NCBI GenBank assembly: GCA_037367405.1
Contig: JAZKJV010011599.1
Span: 124,001 to 188,000 of the forward strand
Source: Ottelia alismoides
Taxonomy: Eukaryota; Streptophyta; Magnoliopsida; Alismatales; Hydrocharitaceae
DNA length: 64,000 bases
Direction of reading: 5' to 3'
Shown: one piece after another, positions 1-11,128 of the stretch
Layout: every line of letters begins with the position of its first letter
Numbering within the stretch: the first letter of the stretch is position 1
The notes under the pieces: generated by a model
The model's input: only the letters and a program-made list of their open reading frames with translations
The model's database searches: none
Told to the model about the DNA's origin: nothing
Program-made: the position numbers and the translations under genes

Positions 1-225
1 CCCCCTCCTTCCCCTCCGCCCAGTTCGACCCGCCCCTGCGAGCCCCCCACCTTCCCCTCTGCCCAGTCCGACGTCGCCCCTGCGGCCCCCTCCGCCCAGC
101 CCGACCCGCCCCTGCGGCCCCCCTACTTCCCCTCCGCCCAGCCCGACGCCGCCCCTGCGGCCCCCCTCCTTCCCCTCCGCCCAGCCCGACGCCGCCCCTG
201 CGGCCCTGCTCCTGCGCCTCCATTT
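1..225 (+). repeat. GC-rich minisatellite in copia-1 leader
   Basis: Four to five imperfect copies of a unit of about 40 bp, each with a core like CGCCCCTGCGGCCC separated by TTCCCCTCCGCCCAG-type spacers. copia-2 has a comparable GC-rich repeat with a shorter period at the same place, just after the primer binding site (33285-33545). This is therefore a leader feature of the family. No long reading frame is maintained. Confidence 0.75.
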
Positions 226-234
226 GCGATCGAT

Positions 235-824
235 CTCTGGTAAATTTCATATTCTTGTAATGTTTTTTTATGTATGGATTATTTTGTTAGAAAGAATTAG
301 AATACGGTTGATGTTATTAGAAGATTTGTATGGAACGCATGGAATGTTATTTGTTTGAATGTTTGTAGACGATTTCTCTCTTTGGATGTTATTTGGAATG
401 TTTGTTATTTGAAACTAGACATATTATGCTTTGCTTTACATCTGCAACTTTAAATTTTTATCATTACTTTGCAAGATATTTATTTATTTCCATCAAACCC
501 TATTACTGCATTATTCGTTATTACATTATTGTATCATACTGAGTTAAATTTTAGATTCAAGTCATAATATGGAAGTAATGCGGAAGTGATTGCCAAATAA
601 TCAGGTACGCTTTTATATATAATTTTTTATTGTAATATTCGTTTGATATTCGTATTCGTTCGTAAAAGATTCGTATTCGTATTCGTAGGCGTATTTTGAG
701 GATACGGATCTTGATTTTTTACATTCGTATAACATTCGTATTCGTATTCATATTCGTAATATAAAATGAATATGGTTATGGTATGACCTGAATTCGCATT
801 CGTATTTGTTCGTTTGCATCCCTA
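235..824. mobile_element. AT-rich insertion in copia-1 leader, one-ended hAT-like element
   Basis: An AT-rich block absent from the copia-2 leader. Its right end is CATCCCTA; on the reverse strand this reads TAGGGATGCAAACGAAC, close to the terminal repeat of the complete hAT-like element at 27272-27778. It is full of ATTCGTATTCGT-type subterminal repeats, as that element is. I could not find a matching left terminus or an 8-bp target duplication, so the left limit is only where the GC repeat stops. Confidence 0.5.
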
Positions 825-832
825 GTGTGAAG

Positions 833-1000
833 ACATGTGCATGTGCGCATGTGCGTTGGTGCACGTGAAGCCTTTGCGCCTGTGCGCTGGTGCACGTGAA
901 GCTGTGCGCCTGTGCACGTGAACCTGTGCATCTGCGCACCTGTGCATGTGAAGTTGTACGCCTGTGCGCGTAAAACTCTGTGCGTGAAGCTGTGCCGTGC
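833..1000 (+). repeat. Short tandem repeats in copia-1 leader
   Basis: Degenerate repeats of roughly 26 bp with the words TGCGCCTGTGC and GTGCACGTGAAGC recurring several times. They belong to the long leader between the primer site and gag. Reading frames across it on the minus strand are by-products of the repeat. Confidence 0.65.
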
Positions 1001-1137
1001 ACGCCTCGGTGCGTGCCCTTGTTCGTGATCCTGCACGCGCATTTGAGCGCACATCTGCGTGTATGATTTCCGTGCGCGTGCAGCCTTAGGCCAGCGCACG
1101 TGCCGCTCCAGCCTCGTTCCGTGCGCGCGTTTCCAGA

Positions 1138-1198
1138 TTAATGGGTTTGGTTGCTTGCGTCTACACATGCAACTAAACCCGTTAATGTCTGTGTAGAC
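1138..1198 (+). promoter_or_regulatory. Leader hairpin with loop-complementary downstream segment (copia-1)
   Basis: Positions 1138-1154 pair with 1169-1185 as a 17-bp RNA stem; the two non-Watson-Crick positions are both G-U. The 14-nt loop contains GTCTACACA (1159-1167), which is exactly complementary to TGTGTAGAC at 1190-1198. The gag start at 1241 follows within 45 nt. copia-2 has the same arrangement with a different stem sequence (33640-33697). The function is unknown; a pseudoknot, kissing or switching structure in the genomic RNA is inferred. Confidence 0.6.
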
Positions 1199-1240
1199 AA
1201 TCATATCTTCAGTCTACTCCCCTAGTCTTCCAATATCATA

Positions 1241-2254
1241 ATGTCAGAAAGCGAGGCAGATATTACATCTACATGTGCCTTCAGAGGTCCAACGCCTGTT
1301 GTGAAGATGGATGGTTCAAATTATGAACTGTGGGCCATGCAGTTCATGAGTATGATGAACTCAACCGGTAAGAAGCACATTCTTACTGAGGAAGAGCCTG
1401 CTAAGAAGACAGGGGTTAATGCCTCTTGGGAGGCAGATGACGCATATGCCAAAGTCTGGCTTTCCGGAACATTAGCAATTGATATTGCTAACGATATTCT
1501 CCATCAGCCCACTGCCAAAGCAATGTGGGACATTCTGACTGCCACCTATTCACAGGCAAAGAATGAGACGAAGATTCTGCAACTTCAGCATGACATCTTT
1601 ACAATCAAGCAGAATGGGCGGCCTCTACACTCATTGTACACGTCTTTACGTGGAATGTTTGAGAAGCTTTATAGCTTCAAGCCTCTCACAGCCACTCCAG
1701 AGCAACAGAAGACCTATCGGAATGCCACTATGGTAGGTGTATTTCTGGCTGCCCTTGATCCAGAGTACGAGGCAGCACGTTCCCAGATCTTGGCGGATTC
1801 CACTATTCCTCCTATGGAGGAAGCTTCTCATAGGCTGAGTCGTATCACTATTCCTTCGTCTACTGCAAATCCGAACGCCTCAGCCATGGCAGCCAATCGA
1901 GGTCGTGGGGGTCATCATCAGTTCCGTGGCCATGGACCTCAGGGCACAGTAGGCCGTGTTCGACCATCATGTACTTTTTGCCATTGTTCTGGACATACCA
2001 AAGACACATGCTATTCTAAACATGGGTTTCCTGCTTCTGCACGAGTAGCTGAACAGATTGAGCATCCATCTGCTTCATCTATGGATCAGTGCTTTGATGA
2101 CCTTGTAGCCCGTCTAAGGGGCATTATTCCTCCATCTGGTCCCGTTGCATCGCGCCTACTTCTGAGAGTCACTCCAATGTTGCTGCGTCTGCATCCACCA
2201 GTAGGTCAGGTAGCACTTATGCATTCACTAGCAGTAGTGGATAAGATACTTTAG
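1241..2254 (+). pseudogene. gag: copia-1 Gag (capsid/nucleocapsid), truncated reading frame
   Basis: Encodes the structural protein that packages retrotransposon RNA. The start MSESEAD aligns with MSESKVD of copia-2, which fixes the ATG. Residues 1-200 match the retrotransposon gag domain, with conserved words such as MDGSNYELWA and KAMWDIL. A zinc knuckle CTFCHCSGHTKDTC (CX2CX4HX4C) lies near residues 247-260. In copia-2 the frame runs on into protease; here a shift after about residue 310 ends it at 2254. Non-functional. Confidence 0.85.
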
Positions 2255-2262
2255 ACTGGATT

Positions 2263-2783
2263 ATGAACTCTGGTGCCACATGTCATCTGTGTGGTGATCA
2301 AGGTCTACTTACAGGATACCGACAGGCTTCTCCAGGCCGCACTGTGGTTATTGCTAATGGGACACATTCCCCGATTACTGGTCAGGGGAAGATTAGACTG
2401 ACACCATCCATGCATCTCAAGAACGTGTTACATGCGCCTGATTTTCGATGAATTTGTTGTCCATTAGCCAACTTAAGAAGGATTTACATTATAGAGCAAT
2501 TTATGATCCATCTTCTCTCATTTTTCACAATATCCTTACGGGCAACGTGATTGGGCGTGGCTATGAGCAAGGCGGCCTCTATCACCATAGTCGAACACCT
2601 TATGCTGGAGCCTCATCTCAACCTGCAGGATCCATCTCCACATTACTGTGGCACTTGCGCTTTGGACATCTACCGCTTCAGAAACTGCGTCATGTGTTAC
2701 CCCAGGTTTCACCTCACACGTCCATCCAATGTGAGGCTTGTCAATTTGGAAAGCATCATCGGTCTACCTTTCCCAGTCGTTAG
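2263..2783 (+). pseudogene. pol: copia-1 protease and GAG-pre-integrase region, frameshifted
   Basis: Starts at the aspartic protease motif. Where copia-2 reads DSGAT, this copy reads NSGAT, so the catalytic aspartate is replaced by asparagine. A frame change near 2449 is followed by LLSISQLKKDL, the pre-integrase segment WHLRFGHLPLQKL, and CEACQFGKHH, the integrase zinc-binding region. The protease would normally process Gag-Pol; this one could not. Confidence 0.85.
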
Positions 2784-3569
2784 TGTCGGAGTAGTACCTC
2801 CAAGTTTGAGTTGTTTCATGTCGATATCTGGGGTCCAAGTCGTGTTCCTAATCATCAGAGACACAGGTTTTATATAATTATTGTGGATGATTTCTCTCGT
2901 GGGTCGTGGGTCTTTCTGTTAAAGAATAAATCTGAAGCGGGGAATATTATCATCAATTTCATTAATGAAGTTCGTAATGTTTTTTCTGCATCTGTTAAAA
3001 CTGTGAAATAAATCTGAAGCGGGGAATATTATCATCAATTTCATTAATGAAGTTCGTAATGTTTTTTCTGCATCTGTTAAAAATGTGAGAAGTGATAATG
3101 TACTGGAATTTTGTACTCATACCTCTCCAATTATTTTTCATCTCAAAGGATTATCCACCAAACATCTTGCGTCTATACTTCCCAACAGAATGGGGTTACT
3201 GAAAGGAAACATCGTCATTTATTTAATGTCACTAGGTCACTTCTTGTACAGAGTCATGCACCTCATTCTTTCTGGGGCGATGTTGTTCTTACGGCATGTT
3301 ATCCCATTAATCGTATGTCGTCATCTGTCTTAGGTGAAAAGATTCCTTTCCCTCTTGTTTTTCCTGACAAAGAATTGTTCTCCCTCACTCCTCGTGTTTG
3401 GCTCGGTTGCCTTTGTCCACCAGTTATCTCCAGGGATTGACAAGCTCTCTCCTAGAGCTGTCAAGTGTGTCTTCGTCGGATACTCAAGAACACATAAGGG
3501 GTACAAGTGTTATAATCCATTGCCAGGAGGTATCTTGTTAGTGTTGATGTTACCTTTTTCGAAATTGTA
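2784..3569 (+). pseudogene. pol: copia-1 integrase core, frameshifted and internally duplicated
   Basis: Matches the integrase catalytic domain in pieces: the first aspartate in HVDIWGPSR, VVDDFSRGSW-like sequence, the SDN motif after the duplication, and TSQQNGVTERKHRH with the catalytic glutamate. The C-terminal part with GYSRTHKGYKCYNP follows near 3480-3525. The 82-bp tandem duplication and further indels break it into three frames. Confidence 0.85.
2925..3082 (+). repeat. 82-bp tandem duplication inside copia-1 integrase
   Basis: The 76 bases 2925-3000 recur exactly at 3007-3082, so the offset is 82 bp. 82 is not a multiple of three, so the duplication shifts the frame. copia-2 has a single copy. 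The two copies are identical although the host element is old, so the duplication is much younger than the insertion. Confidence 0.9.
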
Positions 3570-4376
3570 ATGTACTTCTTATCTACAGGTGATCAGTTGG
3601 TATCCTCTGACACTACTGATGCTATATACATGCCACCACCACCATCACCTCTACCACCTCCACCGCTACCATCTTCTACACCTCCTGTCACTGTGCATGT
3701 TTCACCATTGCCATTCCACTATACCCGTCGGCCTGCTTCTGATCATAGGCACCGCTCATCATCTTGCTCGCCTGAGGTATGTTCTGAGAATATTAATATT
3801 GATGGATCTGATGATTTCCTTGAGCAGGATGTGTTACAGAGGCCAAATGAGGAGGCGGGTGATTTAGATTTACTTATTGCTCTTCGAAAGCAGAAGCGCA
3901 GCTGCGCGTCATATCCTATAGCATCATTTGTGTCTTTTGATCGCCTAACTGGAGAATTCAGGAACTTTGTCATCGCACTATCAGCGGTGGATATTCCACA
4001 GAATTACCAAGATGGGTTGAAGGATAGTCGATGGCGTTTAGCCATGGAGGAAGAAAAGGCTGCTCTTCAGTCCAGAGGCACCAGGAGCCTTGTTACTGCA
4101 TCTATTGATGTGTCTACAGTTAGCTGCAAGTGGGTCTTTACAGTTAAGCAGAATGCAGATGGCAGCATTGACAGATACAAGGCACGCCTGGTTGCTCGTG
4201 GCTTTACACAGACATATGGGGTGGATTATCTTGATACATTCTCGCCGGTTGCTTGCCATTCCACCCTACGGATCCTCCTCTCTGTTGCGGTTACTCGTGA
4301 TTGGCCACTATGCCAACTAGATGTGAAGAATGCATTCTTATACCGTGACTTACAGAACGAAGTCTACATGCAATAG
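3570..4376 (+). pseudogene. pol: copia-1 proline-rich linker and N-terminal reverse transcriptase
   Basis: The first ~40 residues are a proline-rich hinge between integrase and RT. RT proper starts around DIPQNYQDGLKDSRW and includes SCKWVFTVKQNADG, RYKARLVARGFTQTYG and QLDVKNAFLY, standard fingers/palm motifs of copia RT. It stops at TAG (4374-4376) where copia-2 has CAG (Gln), a C-to-T change. Confidence 0.9.
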
Positions 4377-5528
4377 CCACCTGGTTTTGCTGTTGAGGGG
4401 GAGTATCCAAAGGTGTGTAGACTTCATAAGGCTATCTATGGCCTTAAGCAGAGCCCCAGAGCTTGGTTCCAGAAGCTCTCAGACCTGTTTGAGAAACAGG
4501 GGTACAGACGTTCTAATGCAGATCATTCCTTGTTCGTACAGAAGACACCCAGAGGTATTATTGCAATTATGGTGTATGTAGACGATATCTTGATTACACG
4601 TGATGATGAACAGGGAATTCAGGGGGCAAAAGAAATGCTAGGTCGTGAATTCATCACCAAGGACCTTGGAGTTCTTAGATATTTTCTGGGACTGGAGTTC
4701 GCCAGAAATCCTCATGGGTCGGTAATGACCCAGAGGAAATATGTCACTGACCTGTTGAGTGAAAATGGAATGCTTGGTTGCCGACCTGCCCCTACACCTA
4801 TAGATCCCAGTATGAGATTATATGATGACGACACTGATGAGGTGGATAGGAGAAGGTACAGAGAACTGGTGGGCAAGCTTCTCTATGTTACTATTACCAG
4901 ACCTGATATCTCCTTTGTTGTGAGTCAAGTAAGCCAGTTCATGGAGCAACCACGTCAGGTACACATGAATGCTATACATATGATACTCAGGTACCTTAAG
5001 TCATCTCCAGGTGCAGGTCTGTTGTTTAAGAAAGGCAAGGAGGTTACTATCTCAGCATCTGCAGATGCAGATTATGCAGGATGTCCTAAGGATAGGAAGT
5101 CCACCACTGGGTTTGTTGTGTATGTTGGAGATTCTCTAGTCTCATGGAGAAGCAAGAGGCAAACGGTTGTAGCAAGGTCTAGTGTTGAGTCTGAATATAG
5201 GGCTATGGCTCAGGTCAGTACAGAAATGATGTGGGTAAAGGCTGTGCTTACAGATCTATATATAGAAGTCTCGCTTCCTATGGCTCTGGAATGTGACAAT
5301 CAGGTGGCTCTATTCATTGCAAATAATCCAGCATTTCATGAACGAACCAAGCACATTGAGGTTGATTGTCACTTCATATGTGACATGATTCAGAAGGGGT
5401 TTATTGTTACATCCCATGTTAGCTCAGAGGACCAAACTGCAGACATCTTTACCAAGGCATTACTTCGAGGGTCTTTCCAGAAGTGTTTGTCCAAGTTGAG
5501 CATGATTGATATCTACGCTCCACCTTGA
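4377..5528 (+). pseudogene. pol: copia-1 C-terminal reverse transcriptase and RNase H
   Basis: In frame with the preceding segment after the TAG. Contains the RT catalytic motif YVDDILIT (near 4576), then MVYVDD-proximal palm and thumb sequence, and RNase H with SADADYAGCPKDRKST, SVESEYRAM and ECDNQVALFIANNPAFHERTKHIEVDCH. The end DIYAPP-stop is shared with copia-2. The protein itself is well kept over 380 residues, which suggests the gag/integrase damage came late or is localised. Confidence 0.9.
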
Positions 5529-5535
5529 GGGAAAG

Positions 5536-5695
5536 TGTAAAGATATATTTTAGTCTATAATATTCTCGCATTTACCTTTCTCGTATTTTCTTTTTCCTGT
5601 TGGACTCTTTATGTATTTTACCCATAGGCTACTCCCCTATATAAGGGAGACTAGGGCGTATGGAATAAACAAGTTTTCTCATTTTCCCAACAACA
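5536..5695 (+). repeat. copia-1 3' LTR
   Basis: Starts TGTAAAGATA directly after a purine tract (GAGGGAAAG), the expected second-strand primer. A TATA box CTATATAAGG lies near 5637. The length comparable to the 160-bp LTR of copia-2 puts the end at 5692-5695 (AACA). The exact right end is ambiguous because the adjoining LINE sequence is CAA-rich. Confidence 0.75.
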
Positions 5696-7175
5696 ACAAA
5701 TCCTCTACCCATTGGTCCGAGAGGGCGGAAGAGAAAGAAGGCATCCAAGAACTGTTGTCCCAGCAATCAACTACTAAGGCATGCTCATCCACTACCAAAG
5801 CGAAAGTCATAAAAAAACAAGATGCAAATGGCTCAGTATCAGTCCAACCGTCAGTCCAGAAGGCAAAACATCAAGGAGTAGATTCCCTTCCAAAAGGTTG
5901 CGGTGAAAGAGGACGGACATTGGGCAGAGAGGTCAAAAGAACGAACCCCGTATAATTGGCTAACAAGCATGTAGAATAGGCCCTCGTCATTGCCCTATAT
6001 CCTTGCAACCCACTTAAACAAGAGCGCTTTATTCATGGTTTCCAGGAGGTGAACCACAAGGTTCCACTCTGTTTCATGTAAAGTGACAATATCAAAGTCA
6101 ACCAAGTGGACAGCATAGGTCGATTGATCTGCTTTTCCCCAGAAGAATCTATACATGATTACCTCCATGTGATGGCACAAACTGGTAGGAGCCGTGATGA
6201 CATGAAGAACTTAGGAATAACAGATAGGACGGCCTTCAAAGCACCAAATGGCTACCTCTAGAAAGTAATGGTGCTTTCCAACCTGCCATTTTTTTCTCGA
6301 TATTCTCCATAATAGGTAACCAATATGCGGTTCTTAGGTGTCTATTGGTTAAGGGGAGTCTAACATAGCGAATGGAAAGGGTGCCACGAGCTGTATTCGG
6401 AGCCTCCTCACATATCAAGGCTTTGGCCTCCATTAAGCCAAAAGGGATCGTATTGGATTTAGCCTTATTAATATAAAGGCTGGACATTTCACCAAAAATA
6501 TTAAGCACAAAATCCATTCGCAAATCTTCGACCTTCTCTCCTCAATAAAAAAATGTAATATCTGCATATTGTAAAAGAGGGATAGAGATATCACCACGAG
6601 AGTAGCCCGAGGTAATTCCCTACTTGGTTGCTTGATCCACCATACAAGCAGACACATTTGCTACGATAACAAAAAGCATGGGCGTCAAAGGACAACCATG
6701 CCGCACTACATTGCGGTCGGAAAATCCTCATTCAGGGCGATCGTTCTAAAGGACCGCATAGGAGGTCGTGGCCATTTATCTCTTTATCCACGAGGTCTGA
6801 GAATCCTCGTTTTGCCATGGCGGACCATAGAAATCGCATATCCATTGTATCATAGGCCTTAGAGAAGTCCACCTTCCAGAGAATGCCACCAGTACGCCTT
6901 CTTTTCCAATTAGCTATGATTTCAGTTGCAATTGCCAAGATATCACCGATTTGCTTCCCAAGGATGAAGGTAGATTGCACTGGAGAGATGATCCGATCCA
7001 TAATGATATTTAGCATGTTAGCCAAAACTTCAACCATAATTAAATAAATGTCATTGGAGAGCGAAATAGGGTGAAAATCCTCCACCCTCGCAGACACCTC
7101 CTAATCTTGGAATTAGGAAAGAACGTTGAAATAGGAAAGGTACAATCCTAATTTTATTGGAATTAGGACTATTAG
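5696..7175 (-). pseudogene. LINE-A: L1-type LINE reverse transcriptase fragment
   Basis: Minus-strand RT in several frames. From high to low coordinate: a finger/palm region (VEDFHPISLSNDIYLIM, SPVQSTFILGKQIGD, WKVDFSKAYDTMD), a thumb region (ALLFKWVARI), then FWKGI and LSDQWVEDLL, which align with LINE-D and LINE-E. The LSDQWVEDL match abuts the copia-1 LTR, showing that copia-1 split this LINE. The rest of the 3' end lies left of the window. The 5' side ends at or near solo LTR 1. Confidence 0.8.
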
Positions 7176-9624
7176 TGTTAGCAATGTGAGCTCGAGGCGA
7201 ACCATTTCTATAACAAATGTTTGTAATATTTAATATATCAATAAAAGTTATTGGTTTATTTTTCACTCCCTGTCTAAGATTAAATGATTGAATGCATTAT
7301 AAGGTCCCTTCGTACAATTAAAGGTTATGTACCATTGCCATCTTGATAATCACACCCGTTGATTCAATTATTGAATCATAGAGTCTGGGCTTGGATGAGT
7401 ATCTAAAGGGTTAGACAGAGGACTCGTCAAGCACCGTCAAATGATTGTTAAGAGTTGATCTCCAGCCTAAGAAGGAGATGGCAATCCTTCTCTAAAAGGC
7501 CAATATCTGACCGATCTCTTGATGCAGGTCCTCTGCATAGGAATAGAGATTCGGAGGTGTCAAATAGGTTAGGTCAAAGAGTTGACTAAACGAGATCGAG
7601 ACAACCAAGACCTATGCCGTATACTGTCACAATATAGGCATGCATCCTCAGACCCGAGACGGATGTATTACTATATGTCTGAGTATGTACATTTGGTAGA
7701 CTGATAGGTTGATGGCCTAATCAAGATCTATACATCGGCGAGCTGGTGTGCATATAAGGGTATATGGGTAATACGATCTCTCAAAGGGATCAAACAGGTT
7801 CACTTGTGAACCGAAAGACATGAACCCACTCATGAGGTATTGGGACTGATCAAATTCCATGCAAGGTCATCTTCCTTAGGAAGCATGACAAGGATTTGTA
7901 AGTATGATATATGCTTTTGAAAAGTATATGATCGATACCAATTCTCAATGACCGATTGAAAATCTTAATGATAAAACCCTTGAGATGACAATGCAAAAGA
8001 GATCTAAAACTTCGAGTTTATTCTAGGTCTTCCAGTATGCAGGATGTACGGGTATTAGGAATACATGAGGGTGATGTAACCATAAACGATTGTATAAACC
8101 AGGATGCTTCCATATCGAGGGAGTGATGAAACAGGTATGGATTTTAGTGACTCCTCTCAATAGAGAAGTAATCTAATTTCAGATCTACGGCTTTCTTAAT
8201 CAAACATGTGTGGGAGATCCTTATGATCTGGATTTGAGATATGATCTCAACATCCACGTCACTATACGTGGAACGCATAATCGTCCTGTCCTTATCTCCA
8301 AGTATCCGCGGAGAAAGCGCGTTATTCTTGAAAGAGTTCAAGAATAATTCCATTCTTGATATATCCAAGCATTGAGAAATAGATAATTAACTATGATTTA
8401 ACTATCATAATGATATGGATAAGATTCGTATGTTTTGAATGCATAAGAATTGAGATCTTAGATAATTAAATGTGATTTAATTATCAAGGATATGGATAAA
8501 GAGGATAGTACTATCCATATTATTCATATATATTATAAATGTGATTTATAATATATTAAAGAGAGACAACTGTAATTTACATTTGTTAATTAAGTGTTGA
8601 TGTGAATTGGATTCACATTGAACAATTAATTGAAAATGTACTTTACAATTATTTTGGGTTGCGAATATGATTCACAATTTGTTCAAAGGTATGATTGCAA
8701 TATTCACAGAATAATTATGAATTATTTATGTGAATAAATTTGCAACAAATAGTTGTTGCAAATTAATTGGAGATAAATAGCCACCTTAATGGGAGGAGGT
8801 AGAAGGCCACCAAGTCCCATTAAGAAAGAGATTTATCTCTTTTTTAAATTATCTCCATGCAAAATTGATTTAGTTGAAATTAAATTGTATTGATGATTCA
8901 ATATATATTAAATTAAATTAAATTAATTGTTGTGTTTTTGCAACAAAATCATGGCGATTGAAACAAACACAAACCAATCTAAACCATTGGATATGTGTAG
9001 TCCATGGATTGAGATCCATGGACTCCCAAAATACTATATAAGAAGAGGCATCCTTGCCCTTCTAAGAAGATGTTGTTGAACAACAAATTGCTCTCTCTCT
9101 CTCTTTCTCATCCTCATATCACGCGCCAACTATCTCTCTCCTTGAGTGGCCGTCCACTTTAACCTTAGAGAGAAGGTTGCTTTCATCGTCGCATCGTCGT
9201 TATGCCATCGCCTCGACCATTCGTGGATCTCCATCTTGTTACATGTGTCACGTTCGTGAAGAAGACGTTTGATCTCGTGAGACGAGATCGGGAGATCTAT
9301 TGCTTGGATCAACAACTCGGATTGCGAGAAGCACGCGATTCATCTCCGCGCTCGCAAGTGTCTCTACCGTCAGGGCGGACTTGAGACAGGAGGTCTCTTT
9401 GCTTAGAGACTCGATTACAACGACACAAGAGGTATTCCTTTACCTAATATATGGTTTACATGAAACGGTCCGTGAATGGTTCATGGACCATGTGGTTTCA
9501 TTAATTTAAAATCTTTAAATTCCGCTACACCGAGCAACTAGTTCGACTAGTCGCTCACGATCACATATGATGCGATCCCCACGCTTCAGTGATGCGCTTG
9601 AAGATTTTTTTCCATAATCCTTCA
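7176..9624 (+). mobile_element. LTR-L solo LTR 1 (2449 bp)
   Basis: Begins TGTTAGCAATG and ends ATCCTTCA, with a perfect 5-bp target duplication ATTAG at 7171-7175 and 9625-9629. Matches the solo LTRs at 22595-25244 and 43375-46021 along most of its length. A TATA box (TACTATATAAG) lies near 9033, followed by a CT-rich run and a conserved short reading frame. There is no internal region, so it arose by LTR-LTR recombination. The pol relic at 61296-63957 is fused to part of the same LTR and may show what internal region it once had. Confidence 0.9.
9202..9384 (+). CDS. Conserved short ORF in LTR-L leader (copy 1, 60 aa)
   Basis: Sixty codons starting MPSPRPFVDL and ending PSGRT-stop, about 140 nt downstream of the probable transcription start. 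The same frame and stop are kept in the other four LTR copies (22838-23020; 45614-45781; minus strand near 59300 and 60800), with core words SLVKK, DLVRRD and SSPRSQ. No known domain. It may be a short upstream ORF in the retrotransposon transcript or simply frame retention by chance. Confidence 0.35.
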   Translation: MPSPRPFVDLHLVTCVTFVKKTFDLVRRDREIYCLDQQLGLREARDSSPRSQVSLPSGRT

Positions 9625-10595
9625 ATTAGGCCACTCTATATAAGGACACGTAGAACAGACATATTAGCCACAACTTCCCTCAACATACATTTATGGTTCC
9701 ACCTCTCATGGCCTCACCCAACCGTATCATTCACCCGATGAAGATGCCATATCAATTCTTCAACCATGGGTAATTGGAGGTTAACAATAATTCCCAAAGT
9801 ACGATGATGTTGGCATTGACACTCTATTCAATCCACATTTGCTCTTCCAACATCCATGCAGGTACATGCAATCTGGGCGAGGATGACGCTTGGACTCTAC
9901 TGCATGCCCCGCATCTATCCTTCCAACTCGAAATAAATGAGACTAGGACCAAGCCCCCATGACTCGCATCAGAGGATTAAGTCACTCATCAGAAGATGAG
10001 TTTTTTGAAGCGGCAGAGATGTGATGCAGCGTCGAACAGCGAATTAGGGCAAAAATAGAACGTTCATTCATTCACTTTTGTCCAATTAGATTTTTTTTCA
10101 TCTGTTTAATTAGAGTTGTTACAAGCTGCATCAGGAGATGAGTAAATAAATCAATTTTTATTAAAATAATGAGATTACTTGTGATCTCCAATTAATTAGT
10201 TAGAGATAATTAGAGTCCAAATAGCGTATGTTAGAATTTGGTTTTTACTCCCTCTCAATTTGCGTAATTCCAATACAATATAAAGGGGATGGCAGTCCAT
10301 TGTTTTAGACAATTGAAGTTTAAATTAAATTGGAGTTTCTCCTAATTATCTCTCTCCCTTCTCCCTTCTCGCAATCTCCGCAGTTTTTCTCCAAATCAAA
10401 TGCAGCATGGAAGAACGAATTATGAAAAAATTAGAACGTTTGTCCGTTCACTTTTGTCCAATTAGATTTTTCCGTCCGTTTAATTAGAACCAATAAATTG
10501 ACCCTAATTCTATGTTCCACGTTGTATCATGCATGATGCACATGATGCAAAAAAAATTAATAAAAACTAGCAATTAATATATACGTCGTAACTAC
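9625..10595. other. Non-coding interval with a repeated ~90-bp segment
   Basis: AT-rich, no supportable gene. It contains two related segments in direct orientation, 10025-10118 and 10400-10492, sharing ATGCAGC, GAACG, CACTTTTGTCCAATTAGATTT and GTTTAATTAGA. The spacing of about 375 bp could be a tiny TRIM-like element or a local duplication. No primer-site or polypurine match was seen. Confidence 0.4.
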
Positions 10596-10760
10596 CTGCA
10601 GACGTCCCGTTCTTAGAAGTATCAACCCAAGTGTGTTCCAAACAGCTGCCTGCCTGCAATCCGATTGCACGGATTCCTTCAACTTGGAAATTATATCATC
10701 AACCTCGTAAGCTTTCAGCTCCTTCTCAGAGTTATCCCCAATGTTGGCCAGCAAAATGCA
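10596..10760 (-). CDS. TPR-repeat protein gene, exon (55 codons)
   Basis: Encodes CILLANIGDNSEKELKAYEV through AAVWNTLGLILLRTGRLQ. Read on the minus strand it follows TATAG and is followed by GTAGTT, so both splice sites are canonical and the exon is exactly 165 nt, phase 0. WNTLGLILLRTG is the start of a TPR helix pair. From memory it resembles a plant TPR protein of the At5g63200 type; I cannot verify this. It is the last exon found; no further downstream exons occur in the 10 kb to the left, so the gene is truncated or has a very long intron. Confidence 0.7.
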
Positions 10761-10956
10761 CTATAATTATAACATGTCAAATGTAAGAAATATTTAGTTT
10801 TGACTTTAAAACTAAAACAGAAGGATTCCAGATGCATAGGAAAAATTGCATGGCAGGTCAAGTTCTCTTTAAAAAAAAGTATAGCCGGGATTAAAGGACA
10901 GCTAATGATTTCAAATCTGGGGTCTCACAAAGAAGAAAGTAAGAAGACTAAGCTAC

Positions 10957-11058
10957 CTGTGCATGGTGTATCTGGACTAAAGACAGCAGCTCTGGTCTGC
11001 GAACTTCCTCTTCGCTTTGTTGCAAAATCTCTGTTGACTTTTCATATGATAAGACTGC
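10957..11058 (-). CDS. TPR-repeat protein gene, exon (34 codons)
   Basis: Encodes AVLSYEKSTEILQQSEEEVR, then RPELLSLVQIHHAQ. Flanked by CTCTCTAG upstream and GTAGCT downstream on the minus strand; 102 nt, phase 0. It joins in frame to the exons on both sides to continue the TPR (QKAI + AVLSYEK; HHAQ + CILL). Introns to its neighbours are about 70 and 196 nt. Confidence 0.75.
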
Positions 11059-11128
11059 CTAGAGAGAACATGGCAATAAGATCAACAACAGGCCACGGCA
11101 ACCTGAAATGATAATTCATGAACAGGAC

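Larger units (their letters stand above)
1..5695 (+). mobile_element. copia-1: decayed Ty1/copia LTR retrotransposon, 5' LTR outside window
   Basis: A plus-strand copia element in the order leader, gag, protease, integrase, RT, RNase H, 3' LTR. It is related along its whole coding length to copia-2 (33085-38184), from which its limits were inferred. The left LTR and primer site are missing because the window begins inside the GC-rich leader. It carries several frameshifts, in-frame TAG codons, an 82-bp tandem duplication in the integrase region and a protease active-site change, so it is dead. LINE-A coding sequence resumes right after the 3' LTR, so the element sits inside that LINE. Confidence 0.9.

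Noticed and set aside
748..1204. Minus-strand ORFs of 76-142 codons over the copia-1 leader
   Set aside because: They read through tandem repeats of GTGCACGTGAAG-type sequence and have repetitive His/Arg/Thr composition with no domain.
5611..5955. 114-codon plus-strand ORF across the copia-1 LTR end
   Set aside because: It runs from the LTR into antisense LINE-A sequence; the minus strand encodes the recognised LSDQWVEDL motif.
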